Below, piece by piece: positions 38,781 to 48,087 of a DNA stretch of 64,000 nucleotides. Under the pieces are notes generated by a model, which did not search any database, had not been told where the DNA came from, and worked only from the letters and a program-made list of their open reading frames with translations. The position numbers and the translations under genes are program-made. This DNA is from Polaribacter sp. (GTDB lineage Bacteria > Bacteroidota > Bacteroidia > Flavobacteriales > Flavobacteriaceae): the NCBI GenBank assembly GCA_029238315.1, contig JAQWGI010000026.1:62001-126000 (forward strand), written 5' to 3'. Each line of letters starts with the position of its first letter. Position 1 is the stretch's first letter.

Positions 38781-40409
38781 ATGGATCTTAACTTCAATAA
38801 AAACGAAGATTACAATAGACTTTTAGCATCAGATTTACGCAGACGTTTTGCAAAAGTAAAATTAGGTGGCGGGCAAAAACGTATTGAAAAGCATCATGAA
38901 AAGGGAAAAATGACAGCTCGTGAGCGTATTGATTATTTACTTGATGCAGATAAAAAATCAATAGAAATAGCCGCATTTGCAGGAGAGAATATGTACAAAG
39001 AACATGGCGGATGCCCTTCTGGTGGTGTTGTTGTAAAAATTGGATATATTAAAGAAAAGCAATGTATTGTCGTTGCAAATGATGCTACCGTTAAAGCTGG
39101 CGCTTGGTTTCCAATAACTGGAAAAAAGAACTTACGTGCACAAGAAATTGCAATAGAAAACAAATTGCCAATTATTTATTTAGTTGATTCTGCTGGCGTT
39201 TACCTACCAATGCAAGATGAAATTTTTCCAGATAAAGAACACTTTGGTCGTATTTTTAGAAATAATGCTGTAATGAGCAGCATGGGAATTACTCAAATTT
39301 CTGCTGTAATGGGTAGTTGTGTTGCTGGTGGTGCTTACTTACCAATTATGAGTGATGAAGCATTAATTGTTGACAAAACAGCAAGTATCTTCTTAGCAGG
39401 AAGCTACTTGGTTAAAGCTGCAATTGGAGAATCTATAGATAATGAAACTTTAGGTGGTGCAACCACACATTGTGAGATTTCTGGAGTTACAGACTATAAG
39501 GCAAAAAATGATAAAGATGCTTTAGATAAAATTAAATTTATTGTTGATAAAATTGGCCATGCAGATTCTGCTGGTTTTAATAAAAAAGAAGCATTCCCTC
39601 CAAAAGAAAATGAAGAAGATATTTTTGGAATTCTACCGAAAGAAAGAAATGCCCAATACGATATGCTAGAAATTATCAAACGTTTGGTTGATAATTCAGA
39701 ATTTGAACAATATAAAGAAGGCTATGGGCAAACTATGTTAACAGGCTACGCCAGAATTGATGGCTGGGCAGTTGGTATTGTTGCCAATCAGCGTAAATTG
39801 GTTAAAACCAAAAAAGGAGAAATGCAATTTGGTGGAGTCATCTACAATGATTCTGCAGACAAAGCTACGCGATTTATCGCCAATTGTAATCAAAAGAAAA
39901 TTCCACTTGTTTTCTTACAAGATGTTACTGGATTTATGGTAGGCTCTAAATCTGAGCACGGAGGCATTATTAAAGATGGTGCTAAAATGGTAAATGCTGT
40001 AAGCAACTCAGTTGTACCAAAATTTACGATTATAATTGGAAATTCTTACGGCGCAGGAAATTATGCGATGTGCGGAAAAGCATATGACCCAAGATTAATT
40101 GTAGCTTGGCCAAGTGCGGAATTAGCAGTAATGAGCGGGAATTCTGCCGCAAAAGTATTGCTACAAATAGAAACTGCCTCACTAAAAAAGCGTGGAGAGG
40201 AAATTAGTGCAGAAAAAGAAGCCGAATTATTTGATAAAATAAAATCAAAATATGATGCTCAAATTTCGCCATATTATGCTGCTGCAAGAATTTGGACAGA
40301 CGCTGTAATTAATCCTTTAGATACAAGAACTTGGATTTCTATGGGTATTGAAGCAGCAAACAATGCGCCAATCGAAAAGCCCTTTAATATGGGTATTTTA
40401 CAAGTATAA
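38781..40409 (+). CDS. acyl-CoA carboxylase beta (carboxyltransferase) subunit
   Basis: A 542-residue crotonase-fold carboxyltransferase. Motifs such as VDSAGVYLPMQDEIFPDKEHFGRIF, MGSCVAGGAYLP and IFLAGSYLVKAAIGE resemble methylcrotonyl-CoA carboxylase (leucine breakdown) more than propionyl-CoA carboxylase, though the acyl specificity is inferred. The C-terminal half carries GIIKDGAKMV and GNSYGAGNYAMCGKAYDP. No biotin-carrier alpha subunit is present in the window. I chose the ATG at 38781 (MDLNFNKNEDYN). A longer frame from 38727 would add residues unlike the family and would cover the promoter region. Confidence 0.92.
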   Translation: MDLNFNKNEDYNRLLASDLRRRFAKVKLGGGQKRIEKHHEKGKMTARERIDYLLDADKKSIEIAAFAGENMYKEHGGCPSGGVVVKIGYIKEKQCIVVANDATVKAGAWFPITGKKNLRAQEIAIENKLPIIYLVDSAGVYLPMQDEIFPDKEHFGRIFRNNAVMSSMGITQISAVMGSCVAGGAYLPIMSDEALIVDKTASIFLAGSYLVKAAIGESIDNETLGGATTHCEISGVTDYKAKNDKDALDKIKFIVDKIGHADSAGFNKKEAFPPKENEEDIFGILPKERNAQYDMLEIIKRLVDNSEFEQYKEGYGQTMLTGYARIDGWAVGIVANQRKLVKTKKGEMQFGGVIYNDSADKATRFIANCNQKKIPLVFLQDVTGFMVGSKSEHGGIIKDGAKMVNAVSNSVVPKFTIIIGNSYGAGNYAMCGKAYDPRLIVAWPSAELAVMSGNSAAKVLLQIETASLKKRGEEISAEKEAELFDKIKSKYDAQISPYYAAARIWTDAVINPLDTRTWISMGIEAANNAPIEKPFNMGILQV

Positions 40410-40463
40410 AATTCAATTTAAAATTACAACAACAGAATAATAAAAAAATAAAAATAATTAGAA

Positions 40464-41180
40464 ATGGGAAGAGCATTCGAATTTAGGAAAGCAAGAAAAA
40501 TGAAACGTTGGTCTGCTATGGCAAAAACTTTTACTAGAATAGGTAAAGATATTGTAATGGCTGTTAAAGAAGGTGGTCCAAACCCAGATTCAAACTCGCG
40601 ATTAAGAGCAGTTATGCAAAATGCAAAAGCTGCAAACATGCCAAAAGACAATGTTGAGCGCGCTATAAAAAAAGCCACAGATAAAGATACAGCAAACTAT
40701 AAAGAAGTGTTATTTGAAGGCTACGCGCCTCATGGTGTTGCCGTACTTTTAGAAACTGCTACCGATAACAATAATAGAACCGTAGCAAATGTTAGAGCTG
40801 CTTTTAATAAATGTGATGGAAACTTAGGAACTTCTGGATCAGTTGTTTTTATGTTTGATCATACTTGTAATTTTACCATCAAAAAAGAAGATGTTACTAT
40901 TGATATGGAAGAATTAGAGCTAGAGCTTATCGATTTTGAAGTTGAGGAAGTTTTTGATGATGAAGAAGGTATTATTATCTATGCTCCTTTTGAACAATTT
41001 GGAGCTATACAATCATTTTTCGAAGAAAAAAATGTAGAAATTTTATCTTCTGGATTTGAGAGAATTCCAACTACAACAGCAAAGTTAAATGAAGACCAAC
41101 AAGCAGATGTAGAAAAACTTTTAGAAAAGCTAGAGGAAGATGATGATGTACAAAATGTGTATCATTCAATGGAGATATAA
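40464..41180 (+). CDS. YebC/PmpR-family DNA-binding / translation-associated protein
   Basis: A 238-residue protein of the standard YebC length. It begins MGRAFEFRKARKMKRWSAMAKTFTRIGKDI, followed by PDSNSRLRAVMQNAKAANMPKDNVERAIKK, the hallmark N-terminal block. The middle has YAPHGVAVLLETATDNNNRTVANVR, and the C-terminal part is acidic (EDDDVQNVYHSME). Members have been reported as transcription regulators, and more recently some YebC proteins were linked to relief of ribosome stalling at proline runs. The exact role here is open. The start is ATG. Confidence 0.94.
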   Translation: MGRAFEFRKARKMKRWSAMAKTFTRIGKDIVMAVKEGGPNPDSNSRLRAVMQNAKAANMPKDNVERAIKKATDKDTANYKEVLFEGYAPHGVAVLLETATDNNNRTVANVRAAFNKCDGNLGTSGSVVFMFDHTCNFTIKKEDVTIDMEELELELIDFEVEEVFDDEEGIIIYAPFEQFGAIQSFFEEKNVEILSSGFERIPTTTAKLNEDQQADVEKLLEKLEEDDDVQNVYHSMEI

Positions 41181-41201
41181 AAGAGCAAGCACCTAAAAAA
41201 T

Positions 41202-41227
41202 AAAAGCCGTAATACATACGGCTTTTT
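41202..41227 (+). terminator. intrinsic terminator of the yebC-type gene
   Basis: A 10-bp perfect stem (AAAAGCCGTA/TACGGCTTTT) with a 5-nt loop and a short T tract. Confidence 0.88.
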
Positions 41228-41367
41228 ACATTTAATAGATTTAATTATAGACTCCTATTGACTTTCTCTAGATTGTTATATGATTTTCATAAAACATATT
41301 TTTTTAATGTAGACTTATAAAAATTGACTAAAAATAATATTTAAAAAAACTCTTTTTCAATTGCTGA

Positions 41368-42423
41368 TTATAAATTAAAAAGAAGATGTAATGTCTTATC
41401 TCTGTGTACTTTTTTATTAGTAGTTTCCTTAAATTTTGGTAGAAAAAATATTGATTTAGGTTTTTCAAATTTAGAAATACCTAATACACTATTTAAATTA
41501 AAGTCAAATTGAGCTCCTTCAATAATTAGAATTAATTTCTCGCCTAAGTTTTCATCAGGTATTCCAGCAACAAAAAAACGTTGAGATAATACTTTAGACA
41601 ACTTTCTTTCTATGAGTTCTGGATGTAATTTGATACCTCCAGAATTGACTACATTGTCAAAACGACCCAACCATTTAAATGCATTATCAGAAACGATCTC
41701 TACCACATCATTGGTAACTATGGTTTCTTCGGAAATGTTTGGAGCAAGAATAACCAGACAACCTCTTGTGTCTTTTGAAATGGAAATATTTGGCAATACA
41801 TGATAAAAAGACTTTTCTTCTTGATTTATTGAAGTATTCTTATTTAACTTTCTAGCTGCAATGTGTGTAATGGTCTCTGTCATTCCGAATGTAGCATATA
41901 TCGCTGTAGAAACAGATTGAATTTTTTTTTCTAAGTCTAAAGACACAACTCCTCCTCCAACAATTAGCTTGGAAACTCTGTAAATCTCTGAAAGAGAATT
42001 TTGTAATTGCAACGGAACCATTGCTGCAAAATCATATTTTTTAGTTGCAACTCTTAATGGATTAGATACTGGCGTAACGAGTTCTAAATCCCACCCTAAA
42101 ACAAATGCTCTTACCAGCATCATCTTACCTGCAATAAAATTTGTAGACATACATAACAATGCGGTTGTTTTTTCTTGTAACATAAAAAAAGTTCCTGTAG
42201 CTTTAGCAGAATTTATCATAAACTCTTTTTTGAGATGTATGGTTTTAGGCACACCTGTTGACCCTGAGGTTTGAACCTTTATATTATCAGATTTAGAAAA
42301 CCAATCTTTGATAAATAGACGTGTAGAAACATCTAATTGCTCTGAAAAAACAAATAATTCTTCTAAATTTGAGAAAGCGCTACCGTTTAATTTAAAATCT
42401 TTATGTAACCGATTATTTTTCAT
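41368..42423 (-). CDS. menE: AMP-binding enzyme, probable o-succinylbenzoate-CoA ligase (short form)
   Basis: A 351-residue member of the adenylate-forming (ANL) superfamily. The phosphate loop TSGSTGVPK is at residues 52-60, and YATFGMTETITH and FKWLGRFDNVVNSGG follow. Typical MenE proteins have 450-490 residues with this loop much further in, so the N-terminal subdomain is largely missing. The context, with menA and menC on the same strand, supports the menaquinone assignment. It would activate o-succinylbenzoate with CoA. The gene overlaps the CPBP protease gene by 11 nt. The start is ATG. Confidence 0.8.
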   Translation of the reverse strand: MKNNRLHKDFKLNGSAFSNLEELFVFSEQLDVSTRLFIKDWFSKSDNIKVQTSGSTGVPKTIHLKKEFMINSAKATGTFFMLQEKTTALLCMSTNFIAGKMMLVRAFVLGWDLELVTPVSNPLRVATKKYDFAAMVPLQLQNSLSEIYRVSKLIVGGGVVSLDLEKKIQSVSTAIYATFGMTETITHIAARKLNKNTSINQEEKSFYHVLPNISISKDTRGCLVILAPNISEETIVTNDVVEIVSDNAFKWLGRFDNVVNSGGIKLHPELIERKLSKVLSQRFFVAGIPDENLGEKLILIIEGAQFDFNLNSVLGISKFEKPKSIFFLPKFKETTNKKVHRDKTLHLLFNL

Positions 42424-43357
42424 GAATTATAGGAGTTTCAACTTTTCCAAACAATTTGATTTTCCAGTTTTTCCATTGATATTTTTTAGAAAACATAACT
42501 AATAATACTGGATACACTACAAACACGCCAAGGTACATATCTATACCTATAGCAGGTGATGAAACATCAACATATAATGCATCGGTTCTAAAAACCATCC
42601 AATCTGTGGTCACTAAAAAAGCAGCAACAATATTGTTAGATGCGTGTAAGCCCAGAGCCAATTCTGTTCCTTCATCCATTAATGTGGTAATGCCATAGAA
42701 AAAACCTGTTCCTATGTAAAAAATCATAACTTCATACCCTAATTTTTCTATTTCTGGATTCATTCCGTGCATCAAACCAAAAATTACAGAAGTTGCTATT
42801 AAAGGAAACCATCTATTTCTAACTAATGTTCCTAATCCTTGCATTAGATAGCCTCTAAAAATTAATTCTTCTGCACTTGTTTGAAAAGGTAAAAACAAAA
42901 AAGAAACAATTAATAATGTAAAAAATGGCATGGGTTTAAAGTTCCATATATAATCTTCTGGTGTCAAATACATTCCTACAAAAATTGAAATGACAGAAAT
43001 ACTTCCCCATAAAATAAAAGCATAAAAAACACGTTTCCAATCAATTTTAACTCTTGATGTTACAATTGAAACAAACTTCTTTTTGTGGATGTATTTTACA
43101 CACAAATACAAAATTAAAAGTGCAACGATAAATGTAAAAATCATTAAAAACAAGAAAAGACTTGAGTTCATTCCAATCTCCATAAAAGTAGTTTCTGCAG
43201 CCTTAATAAAATGCTGCATATCGCCATCAACCTGAAAAAAAGCTGCTATAGCAAGCGGAATACTAGCTAATTGTATGCCTATAAAAACTAAAGTAATCGT
43301 TAAAACATAGCGCCAGGTATTATTTTGCCCAGAAAAACCCTTTTGTATAAAATCCAT
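42413..43357 (-). CDS. CPBP-family intramembrane metalloprotease
   Basis: A 314-residue polytopic protein with about eight hydrophobic segments. The catalytic motifs of the CPBP (Abi/CAAX) family are intact: EELIFRGYL, FGLMHGMNPE and LGLHASNN, which provide the Glu, Arg, His and Asn residues. Bacterial members have been linked to bacteriocin self-immunity or protein processing. The substrate here is unknown. It lies between menC (2 nt upstream) and menE (11-nt overlap), so it is expressed with menaquinone genes without an obvious link to them. The start is ATG. Confidence 0.9.
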   Translation of the reverse strand: MDFIQKGFSGQNNTWRYVLTITLVFIGIQLASIPLAIAAFFQVDGDMQHFIKAAETTFMEIGMNSSLFLFLMIFTFIVALLILYLCVKYIHKKKFVSIVTSRVKIDWKRVFYAFILWGSISVISIFVGMYLTPEDYIWNFKPMPFFTLLIVSFLFLPFQTSAEELIFRGYLMQGLGTLVRNRWFPLIATSVIFGLMHGMNPEIEKLGYEVMIFYIGTGFFYGITTLMDEGTELALGLHASNNIVAAFLVTTDWMVFRTDALYVDVSSPAIGIDMYLGVFVVYPVLLVMFSKKYQWKNWKIKLFGKVETPIIHEK

Positions 43358-43359
43358 TA

Positions 43360-44400
43360 TTAAGTTAAGTTAAAATTCCAATATTTCGACTTATTATAGT
43401 GCAAATTGCCCTTCAAAACCTCTAAAGGTGCTTCAAAATTATTTGTGTACAAACTACCAGTTCCTAGACCTTGCGGCATTTTATTTTGAAACATAAAGGT
43501 AAATTGCGCAATGGCACTTAAGCCGATATTACTTTCTAATGCAGAAGTAATCCACCAAGGAACATTATTATTTTCTGCATGTGTAATCCATTGATTACTG
43601 CCTTTAAAACCTCCAATTAAACTTGGTTTTAAAATGATAAATTGCGGTTTAATTGTAGTGATTATCTTTTCTTTTTCGAGATCTGAAAACACACCTATTA
43701 GCTCTTCATCTAAAGCTATAGGCAATGGAGTTTTTTCACACAAAGATGCCATTTCTTCTAATTGACCTTGCTTAATTGGCTGCTCAATAGAATGAATTTC
43801 TAAATCAGACAAACGTTTTAATTTTTCTAAAGCATTTTGGGGCAAAAAAGCGCCATTTGCATCTACCCTTAACTCTATTTCTTGCGCCGAAAATTCTTTT
43901 CGGATAGATGTAAGTAAGTCAATTTCGGTCTCAAAATCAATAGCACCAATTTTCATTTTTATGCAAGAAAATCCTGAGGCTAACTTTTCTTTTATCTGGG
44001 ATTTCATAAATGCCTTGGTACCCATCCAAACTAAACCATTTATTGGAATAGATGCGTTTCCTTGCGTGAATTTTGAGGGAAACAACTCGAATTTATTTTG
44101 ACTTTCAATAGATATAAAAGCTTGCTCTAAACCAAATTGAATACTAGGAAAGTCAATCGTATTTTGCAATAAATATTCTAACCCGTTATTAACGTTTCTA
44201 CAAACCCATTTTAATTTCTCTTCATAATCTGGTCTATCATCAATACTCAATCCTCTTAAAATTCCGCACTCTCCAATACCTAGTTTTTTTGAATTATTTA
44301 AAAAAATAAACCAAGTTTCTTTTGTTTTTAAAACACCACGAGAAGTTCCACTTGGTCTTTTAAAATTGAGAATGTATTTTTGATAAGTAGCTACAATCAA
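43360..44400 (-). CDS. menC: o-succinylbenzoate synthase (enolase superfamily)
   Basis: A 346-residue enolase-superfamily enzyme that dehydrates SHCHC to o-succinylbenzoate in menaquinone synthesis. The catalytic lysine pair lies in CIKMKIGAIDF. Metal ligands follow in LRVDANGAF, HSIEQPI and IALDEELIG, and a C-terminal Lys lies in FIILKPSLIGG. The start is TTG at 44400 (MIVATYQKYILNFKRPSG), as no ATG precedes the conserved region. A TATATTTTG run lies right before it, one base longer than the usual -7 consensus. It is followed closely by the CPBP and menE genes. Confidence 0.9.
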   Translation of the reverse strand: MIVATYQKYILNFKRPSGTSRGVLKTKETWFIFLNNSKKLGIGECGILRGLSIDDRPDYEEKLKWVCRNVNNGLEYLLQNTIDFPSIQFGLEQAFISIESQNKFELFPSKFTQGNASIPINGLVWMGTKAFMKSQIKEKLASGFSCIKMKIGAIDFETEIDLLTSIRKEFSAQEIELRVDANGAFLPQNALEKLKRLSDLEIHSIEQPIKQGQLEEMASLCEKTPLPIALDEELIGVFSDLEKEKIITTIKPQFIILKPSLIGGFKGSNQWITHAENNNVPWWITSALESNIGLSAIAQFTFMFQNKMPQGLGTGSLYTNNFEAPLEVLKGNLHYNKSKYWNFNLT

Positions 44401-44482
44401 AATATAAATTAAGTATAAAGTTTAAAAACAATTCGTAAGCATCTAAATAATGCTTAAAAAAAGTAAATTAATTGTTCATAGA

Positions 44483-44872
44483 CTATTTATTATACAAAGC
44501 TATTCTATTTCCTTCAGAGTCTAAAACAAACGCCATGTAACCAATTTCGTTAGAAATTAGTGTTTTAGTCTGTAATATACTCCCTCCAGCGGCTTCAACT
44601 CTTGCCAGCTCATTAGAAAGATCTCCGGTTTGAGAATTAAAATAAACAACAGAACCGTGTGTTGCAGACGGAATGTAGTTCGCTTCACTTTTTACCAAAG
44701 AACCACTAATACCTGGAGCTGTAATATCATCTGCAGGTGGAAACCACCCCATTAAAACACCACCAAAATTATTAATTGTAATTTCTACCTGAAATACTGT
44801 TTCATAAAACTTCTTGGCTCTATCCATATCTAAAACAGGAACTTCAAACCAGCTAATCATATTTACATCCAT
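44483..44872 (-). CDS. VOC-family (glyoxalase/bleomycin-resistance fold) protein
   Basis: A 129-residue single VOC domain of the group seen in "glyoxalase-like" proteins. It begins MISWFEVPVLDMDRAKKFYETVF and ends EIGYMAFVLDSEGNRIALYN, with the two beta-alpha-beta-beta-beta modules in between. Metal ligands expected at strand starts are partly present (Glu in WFEVPV; Asp/Glu near DSEGNRIALY). Substrate unknown. It lies 5 nt after the SRPBCC gene in the men-gene run. The start is ATG. Confidence 0.88.
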   Translation of the reverse strand: MDVNMISWFEVPVLDMDRAKKFYETVFQVEITINNFGGVLMGWFPPADDITAPGISGSLVKSEANYIPSATHGSVVYFNSQTGDLSNELARVEAAGGSILQTKTLISNEIGYMAFVLDSEGNRIALYNK

Positions 44873-44877
44873 ATCTA

Positions 44878-45390
44878 TTATTGTTCTATATATTGTTTAA
44901 AATCTTCTAAATATTTTTGATCATTTTCTAAAAACATTCCTTTAAAATAAGGGAACATACAACTCATTAAATAAGAGTCACTTTTAGAAACAACATCTTT
45001 TACAATCGTTGTTTTCCCTTCGTGATAATTAAAGTTATAGGTGTCTGTTTTTAATATATTATTTGCATCAAAAAAAAGAGTCACTTTTTTATTGGGTACA
45101 AAAGCTAGTACTTTTTCATTCATCTCTACTTCAACTCCATTATTATCAACAATCATTTTGTATTCACTACCCACAATACCTGGCTTAATATTAACTGGAA
45201 TAACAGATTTAACATCAGTCATCCATTCTTTCATTAAATCTTGATTATTAAATACTGAAAAAACTTTTTTAATCGGTTTTTCAATTTCTATTTTTACTTG
45301 GTACGTAGTTTCTTTAAGGAATAAACCTGTTGAAAAAAAGGCAAGAACCATTAAGGTAACAATTACTAAAATTACTTTTATTGCTTTCAT
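44878..45390 (-). CDS. SRPBCC-family (START-like) protein with N-terminal membrane anchor
   Basis: A 170-residue protein with one N-terminal hydrophobic segment (about 5-22) and a START-like ligand-binding domain after it (IEIEKPIKKVFSVFNNQDLMKEWM, a standard SRPBCC opening). The topology suggests a membrane-anchored protein with the domain outside the cytoplasm. Ligand unknown. Its ATG directly follows the stop codon of a broken lipoprotein gene (TAA then ATG), and it precedes the VOC gene by 5 nt. It is therefore part of the men-gene transcript. Confidence 0.85.
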   Translation of the reverse strand: MKAIKVILVIVTLMVLAFFSTGLFLKETTYQVKIEIEKPIKKVFSVFNNQDLMKEWMTDVKSVIPVNIKPGIVGSEYKMIVDNNGVEVEMNEKVLAFVPNKKVTLFFDANNILKTDTYNFNYHEGKTTIVKDVVSKSDSYLMSCMFPYFKGMFLENDQKYLEDFKQYIEQ

Positions 45391-45688
45391 TTATTTAATG
45401 CTCAATATTTTATTTCTTAAATAGAAAAATACAAGCAACAAAATAATAATAAATGGCCATATATGTATCAAATAAAAGGAGAAATCTTTTAAATTTTCGA
45501 AACCAATCATAAATGTCATAGAAACCTTACCAATGAAGCTGTTTTTATTTGCTGAAATTTGTTGAAGTTGATGCTTTAGTCTCTATAGACTCAGCAATTG
45601 TTGCATCGCCAAATTCTATTTTTGTATTTGAACTTTCGCAAGAAGCTATTCATAAAAAAACACAAATAATTAAGATTCTATTTTTCAT
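45391..45688 (-). pseudogene. broken small lipoprotein gene with C-terminal membrane helix
   Basis: A conceptual product starts at an ATG at 45688 and reads MKNRILIICVFL, then a TGA stop at 45650-45652 inside the signal peptide. It continues IASCESSNTKIEFGDATIAES, a clear lipobox, so the stop is a mutation in a former lipoprotein. The frame then hits another stop. A +1 shift near 45555-45565 restores a sensible reading (ISANKNSFIGKVSMTF) through a hydrophobic helix (FIIILLLVFFYL) and ends at 45391, directly against the SRPBCC start. I see at least one nonsense and one frameshift change. I do not recognise the family. Sequencing error cannot be ruled out. Confidence 0.65.
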
Positions 45689-45706
45689 TTTGATTTAGGG
45701 TTTAAG

Positions 45707-46603
45707 TTATAAAACGAGACCTAATCCGAAAAGAATGCCAAAGAGAAAGGTGCTTAATGCAACTTTTTTTAACTCACCATCTAAAGCAGCCTCGTCAACA
45801 TTTTTAGAAACAAACAAAAGATGCTTGCTTAAGGGGAAATAGGCAATTACAAATAAAAACTGAAAAGGGTTTTCGAATTTAATAGCAACGTATAAAATCG
45901 CGAATAAAAAAGATGCAATAATTAAATAATAATGGTAATATTTTGCAAATTCAGATCCAATTTTAACAACCAAAGTGTTTTTATTAACTTTTGCATCGTT
46001 AATTCGATCTCTCATGTTATTTAAATTTAAAACAGCTGTACTTAACAAACCTATTGAAAAAGATGGTAAAAAAACAGTAAAATTAACCTGTTTGGTAAAT
46101 AAAAAATAAGACCCAACAACACTTAACAGTCCAAAAAAAACAAACACAAAAAAATCTCCAAATCCACTGTAGCCATAAGCAGATTTACCAACGGTGTATT
46201 TTATTGCAGCTATAATTGAAGCTATACCTAGACCTAAAAAAAATAAAGAAAACCCAAAATTATCTTTACCAAAAGCAACATAAATCAATAATAATGCAAT
46301 TATTAAGGTAACAACTGTAGTAATAATTATAACAAATTTCATCTGTTCTGGAGATATTACACCAGAAGCAACTAATCTTTTTTCTCCTACTCTATTATCA
46401 TCTGCACCTTTAATTCCATCTCCATAATCATTGGCGAAATTTGATATTATTTGAAACCCAATAGTTGTTAAAAGTGCTAAAACACAAATAATCCAGTTAA
46501 AAAAACCTTCTGAAGCAGCCACAAAACTCCCAACGATAATTCCCGAAACAGATAACGGCAAGGTTCTTAATCTCGCAGCTTGTATGTAATTTTTTAAATC
46601 CAT
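45707..46603 (-). CDS. menA: 1,4-dihydroxy-2-naphthoate polyprenyltransferase
   Basis: A 298-residue UbiA-superfamily membrane enzyme that attaches the polyprenyl chain to DHNA to make demethylmenaquinone. It has about eight to nine transmembrane helices. The first Mg-diphosphate motif is NFANDYGDGIKGADD near residue 55 and the second region is NNMRDRINDAKVNKNTLVVKIG near residue 193. The start is ATG at 46603 and overlaps the end of the upstream PH-domain gene by 10 nt, so it belongs to the same transcript. Confidence 0.94.
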   Translation of the reverse strand: MDLKNYIQAARLRTLPLSVSGIIVGSFVAASEGFFNWIICVLALLTTIGFQIISNFANDYGDGIKGADDNRVGEKRLVASGVISPEQMKFVIIITTVVTLIIALLLIYVAFGKDNFGFSLFFLGLGIASIIAAIKYTVGKSAYGYSGFGDFFVFVFFGLLSVVGSYFLFTKQVNFTVFLPSFSIGLLSTAVLNLNNMRDRINDAKVNKNTLVVKIGSEFAKYYHYYLIIASFLFAILYVAIKFENPFQFLFVIAYFPLSKHLLFVSKNVDEAALDGELKKVALSTFLFGILFGLGLVL

Positions 46604-48087
46604 GATTCTTTGTTACTTTCTACTTTGTATAAAATGTAATTGTACAATTTTAAGGCTCTTTCTTTTTCGATACAAGGAACTGTAATCTTTCCGGACGCCG
46701 TTTGCAAAACCAAATTGACAACGTCTTGTCTTTTCTGAAAAACAGTTTGCTTCATTTTTATATGCTGCACTTTAAAAAATGGCAAATATGTATGATGCGT
46801 TTCAATTCTTCCATTCCCAACCAACAATAACTCTTCATTAAATTGATAAAACGATTTCTTATATTTTAACTGAATTAAGAGAATTGTTAATGGTAAAAAA
46901 AGCAAATTTAACCACAACAAAGTTAAATCTTGTATTAAAAACATAATAACATTATTTATCAAGAGCAAACCAACACTACTTCTAAAATACATTCTAAAAA
47001 TAAAATATTTATTTGGCACATACTTGTCGCTATCTAAATCGCTATCAACATACAACAAGTCTTTAATTCTTTTTATTTGTGATGCTTTACATCCAATAAT
47101 TCTAATTAATTTATTTTTTTGAGTTTTTATTTCCCCGCTAACAGCTTGCTTAAATGTAACAAATGAAATTCTTAATTTCTTTTTTATTGGATTTGTAGAA
47201 ATAACAACACTTTGCACTTTTCCTTTATTTAAAAGAATTGATTTCTTGGTTAACAACCCTTGTGAAATATTTAACGAATCTTCTTTAATAAATAATGTAA
47301 GGTTAAAGTGAAAAAGCAAAACTCTTACAAAAGAACTTAAAAAACCAATAATTAATAAGACAAAAAATAGCATTGCAAAAACAAATAAGCTATTAAAAAC
47401 ACTACTTGGATCTATGGCTGAATAGTTTTCTATAACATCCTCTTTATTTAAACTTTTAAAAACATCCTTTAATTGTTGTAAAACTCCAATAACTAAGACT
47501 GCAAAAATCATTAAGTTTTGTAAATGATTTTCTGTTAAACTTACCTTTAATAATTCTTTAAAGTTAATTTTCAGCAATGGTTTCTCTTTTATTTCTTTAA
47601 CAATCTCTGAGCTAGGTTTAGCTTTAGAAAGTTCTTTTTTTAAAGCTCCTGCTGTTTCATAACTTAATGCTGTAATTGCTATTTCTGTTTCATTAGAGCC
47701 TGCTGTCTCAATACTTACCTCATAAACTTTTATAAACTGTTGAATTAAATTCTGTTTAAAATTTACATTCTGAATCCTATCAAAAGAAACCGAAGTGTTT
47801 TTCTTTTTTATAATTCCTTCTTTTAAAACAAAATGGCCATCATCTATCTTAAAAAGAAATTTTTTGTAGATCAAATAAGCTCTTACTAGTAAAAAGAATA
47901 ACAAAAGCGCAAAACCTACATAAATGTAAACAAGTGTTTCTTCAGAAAATTTAGAAAAACGTTGAATAAAAAGAAATAATAAAAACCACGTTGTTTTTAC
48001 TAAGATGTATAATAATCTTATGTAAATAACTATAATTCCTTTTGGAGATTGTTTAGAAAAATCAACAAATAAAGAAGTGTTAGGCAT
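46594..48087 (-). CDS. multi-PH-domain membrane protein (YdbT-like)
   Basis: A 497-residue protein with several hydrophobic helices and repeated bacterial PH (bPH_2, DUF304) segments. Examples are FVLKEGIIKKKNTSVSFDRIQNVNF near residue 85, LNISQGLLTKKSILLNKGKVQSV near 275 and LLVGNGRIETHHTYLPFFKVQHIK near 425. The layout matches Bacillus YdbT, which is also paired with a short single-PH protein. Function is not established. It overlaps the short PH gene by 8 nt upstream and menA by 10 nt downstream. The start is ATG. Confidence 0.87.
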   Translation of the reverse strand: MPNTSLFVDFSKQSPKGIIVIYIRLLYILVKTTWFLLFLFIQRFSKFSEETLVYIYVGFALLLFFLLVRAYLIYKKFLFKIDDGHFVLKEGIIKKKNTSVSFDRIQNVNFKQNLIQQFIKVYEVSIETAGSNETEIAITALSYETAGALKKELSKAKPSSEIVKEIKEKPLLKINFKELLKVSLTENHLQNLMIFAVLVIGVLQQLKDVFKSLNKEDVIENYSAIDPSSVFNSLFVFAMLFFVLLIIGFLSSFVRVLLFHFNLTLFIKEDSLNISQGLLTKKSILLNKGKVQSVVISTNPIKKKLRISFVTFKQAVSGEIKTQKNKLIRIIGCKASQIKRIKDLLYVDSDLDSDKYVPNKYFIFRMYFRSSVGLLLINNVIMFLIQDLTLLWLNLLFLPLTILLIQLKYKKSFYQFNEELLLVGNGRIETHHTYLPFFKVQHIKMKQTVFQKRQDVVNLVLQTASGKITVPCIEKERALKLYNYILYKVESNKESWI

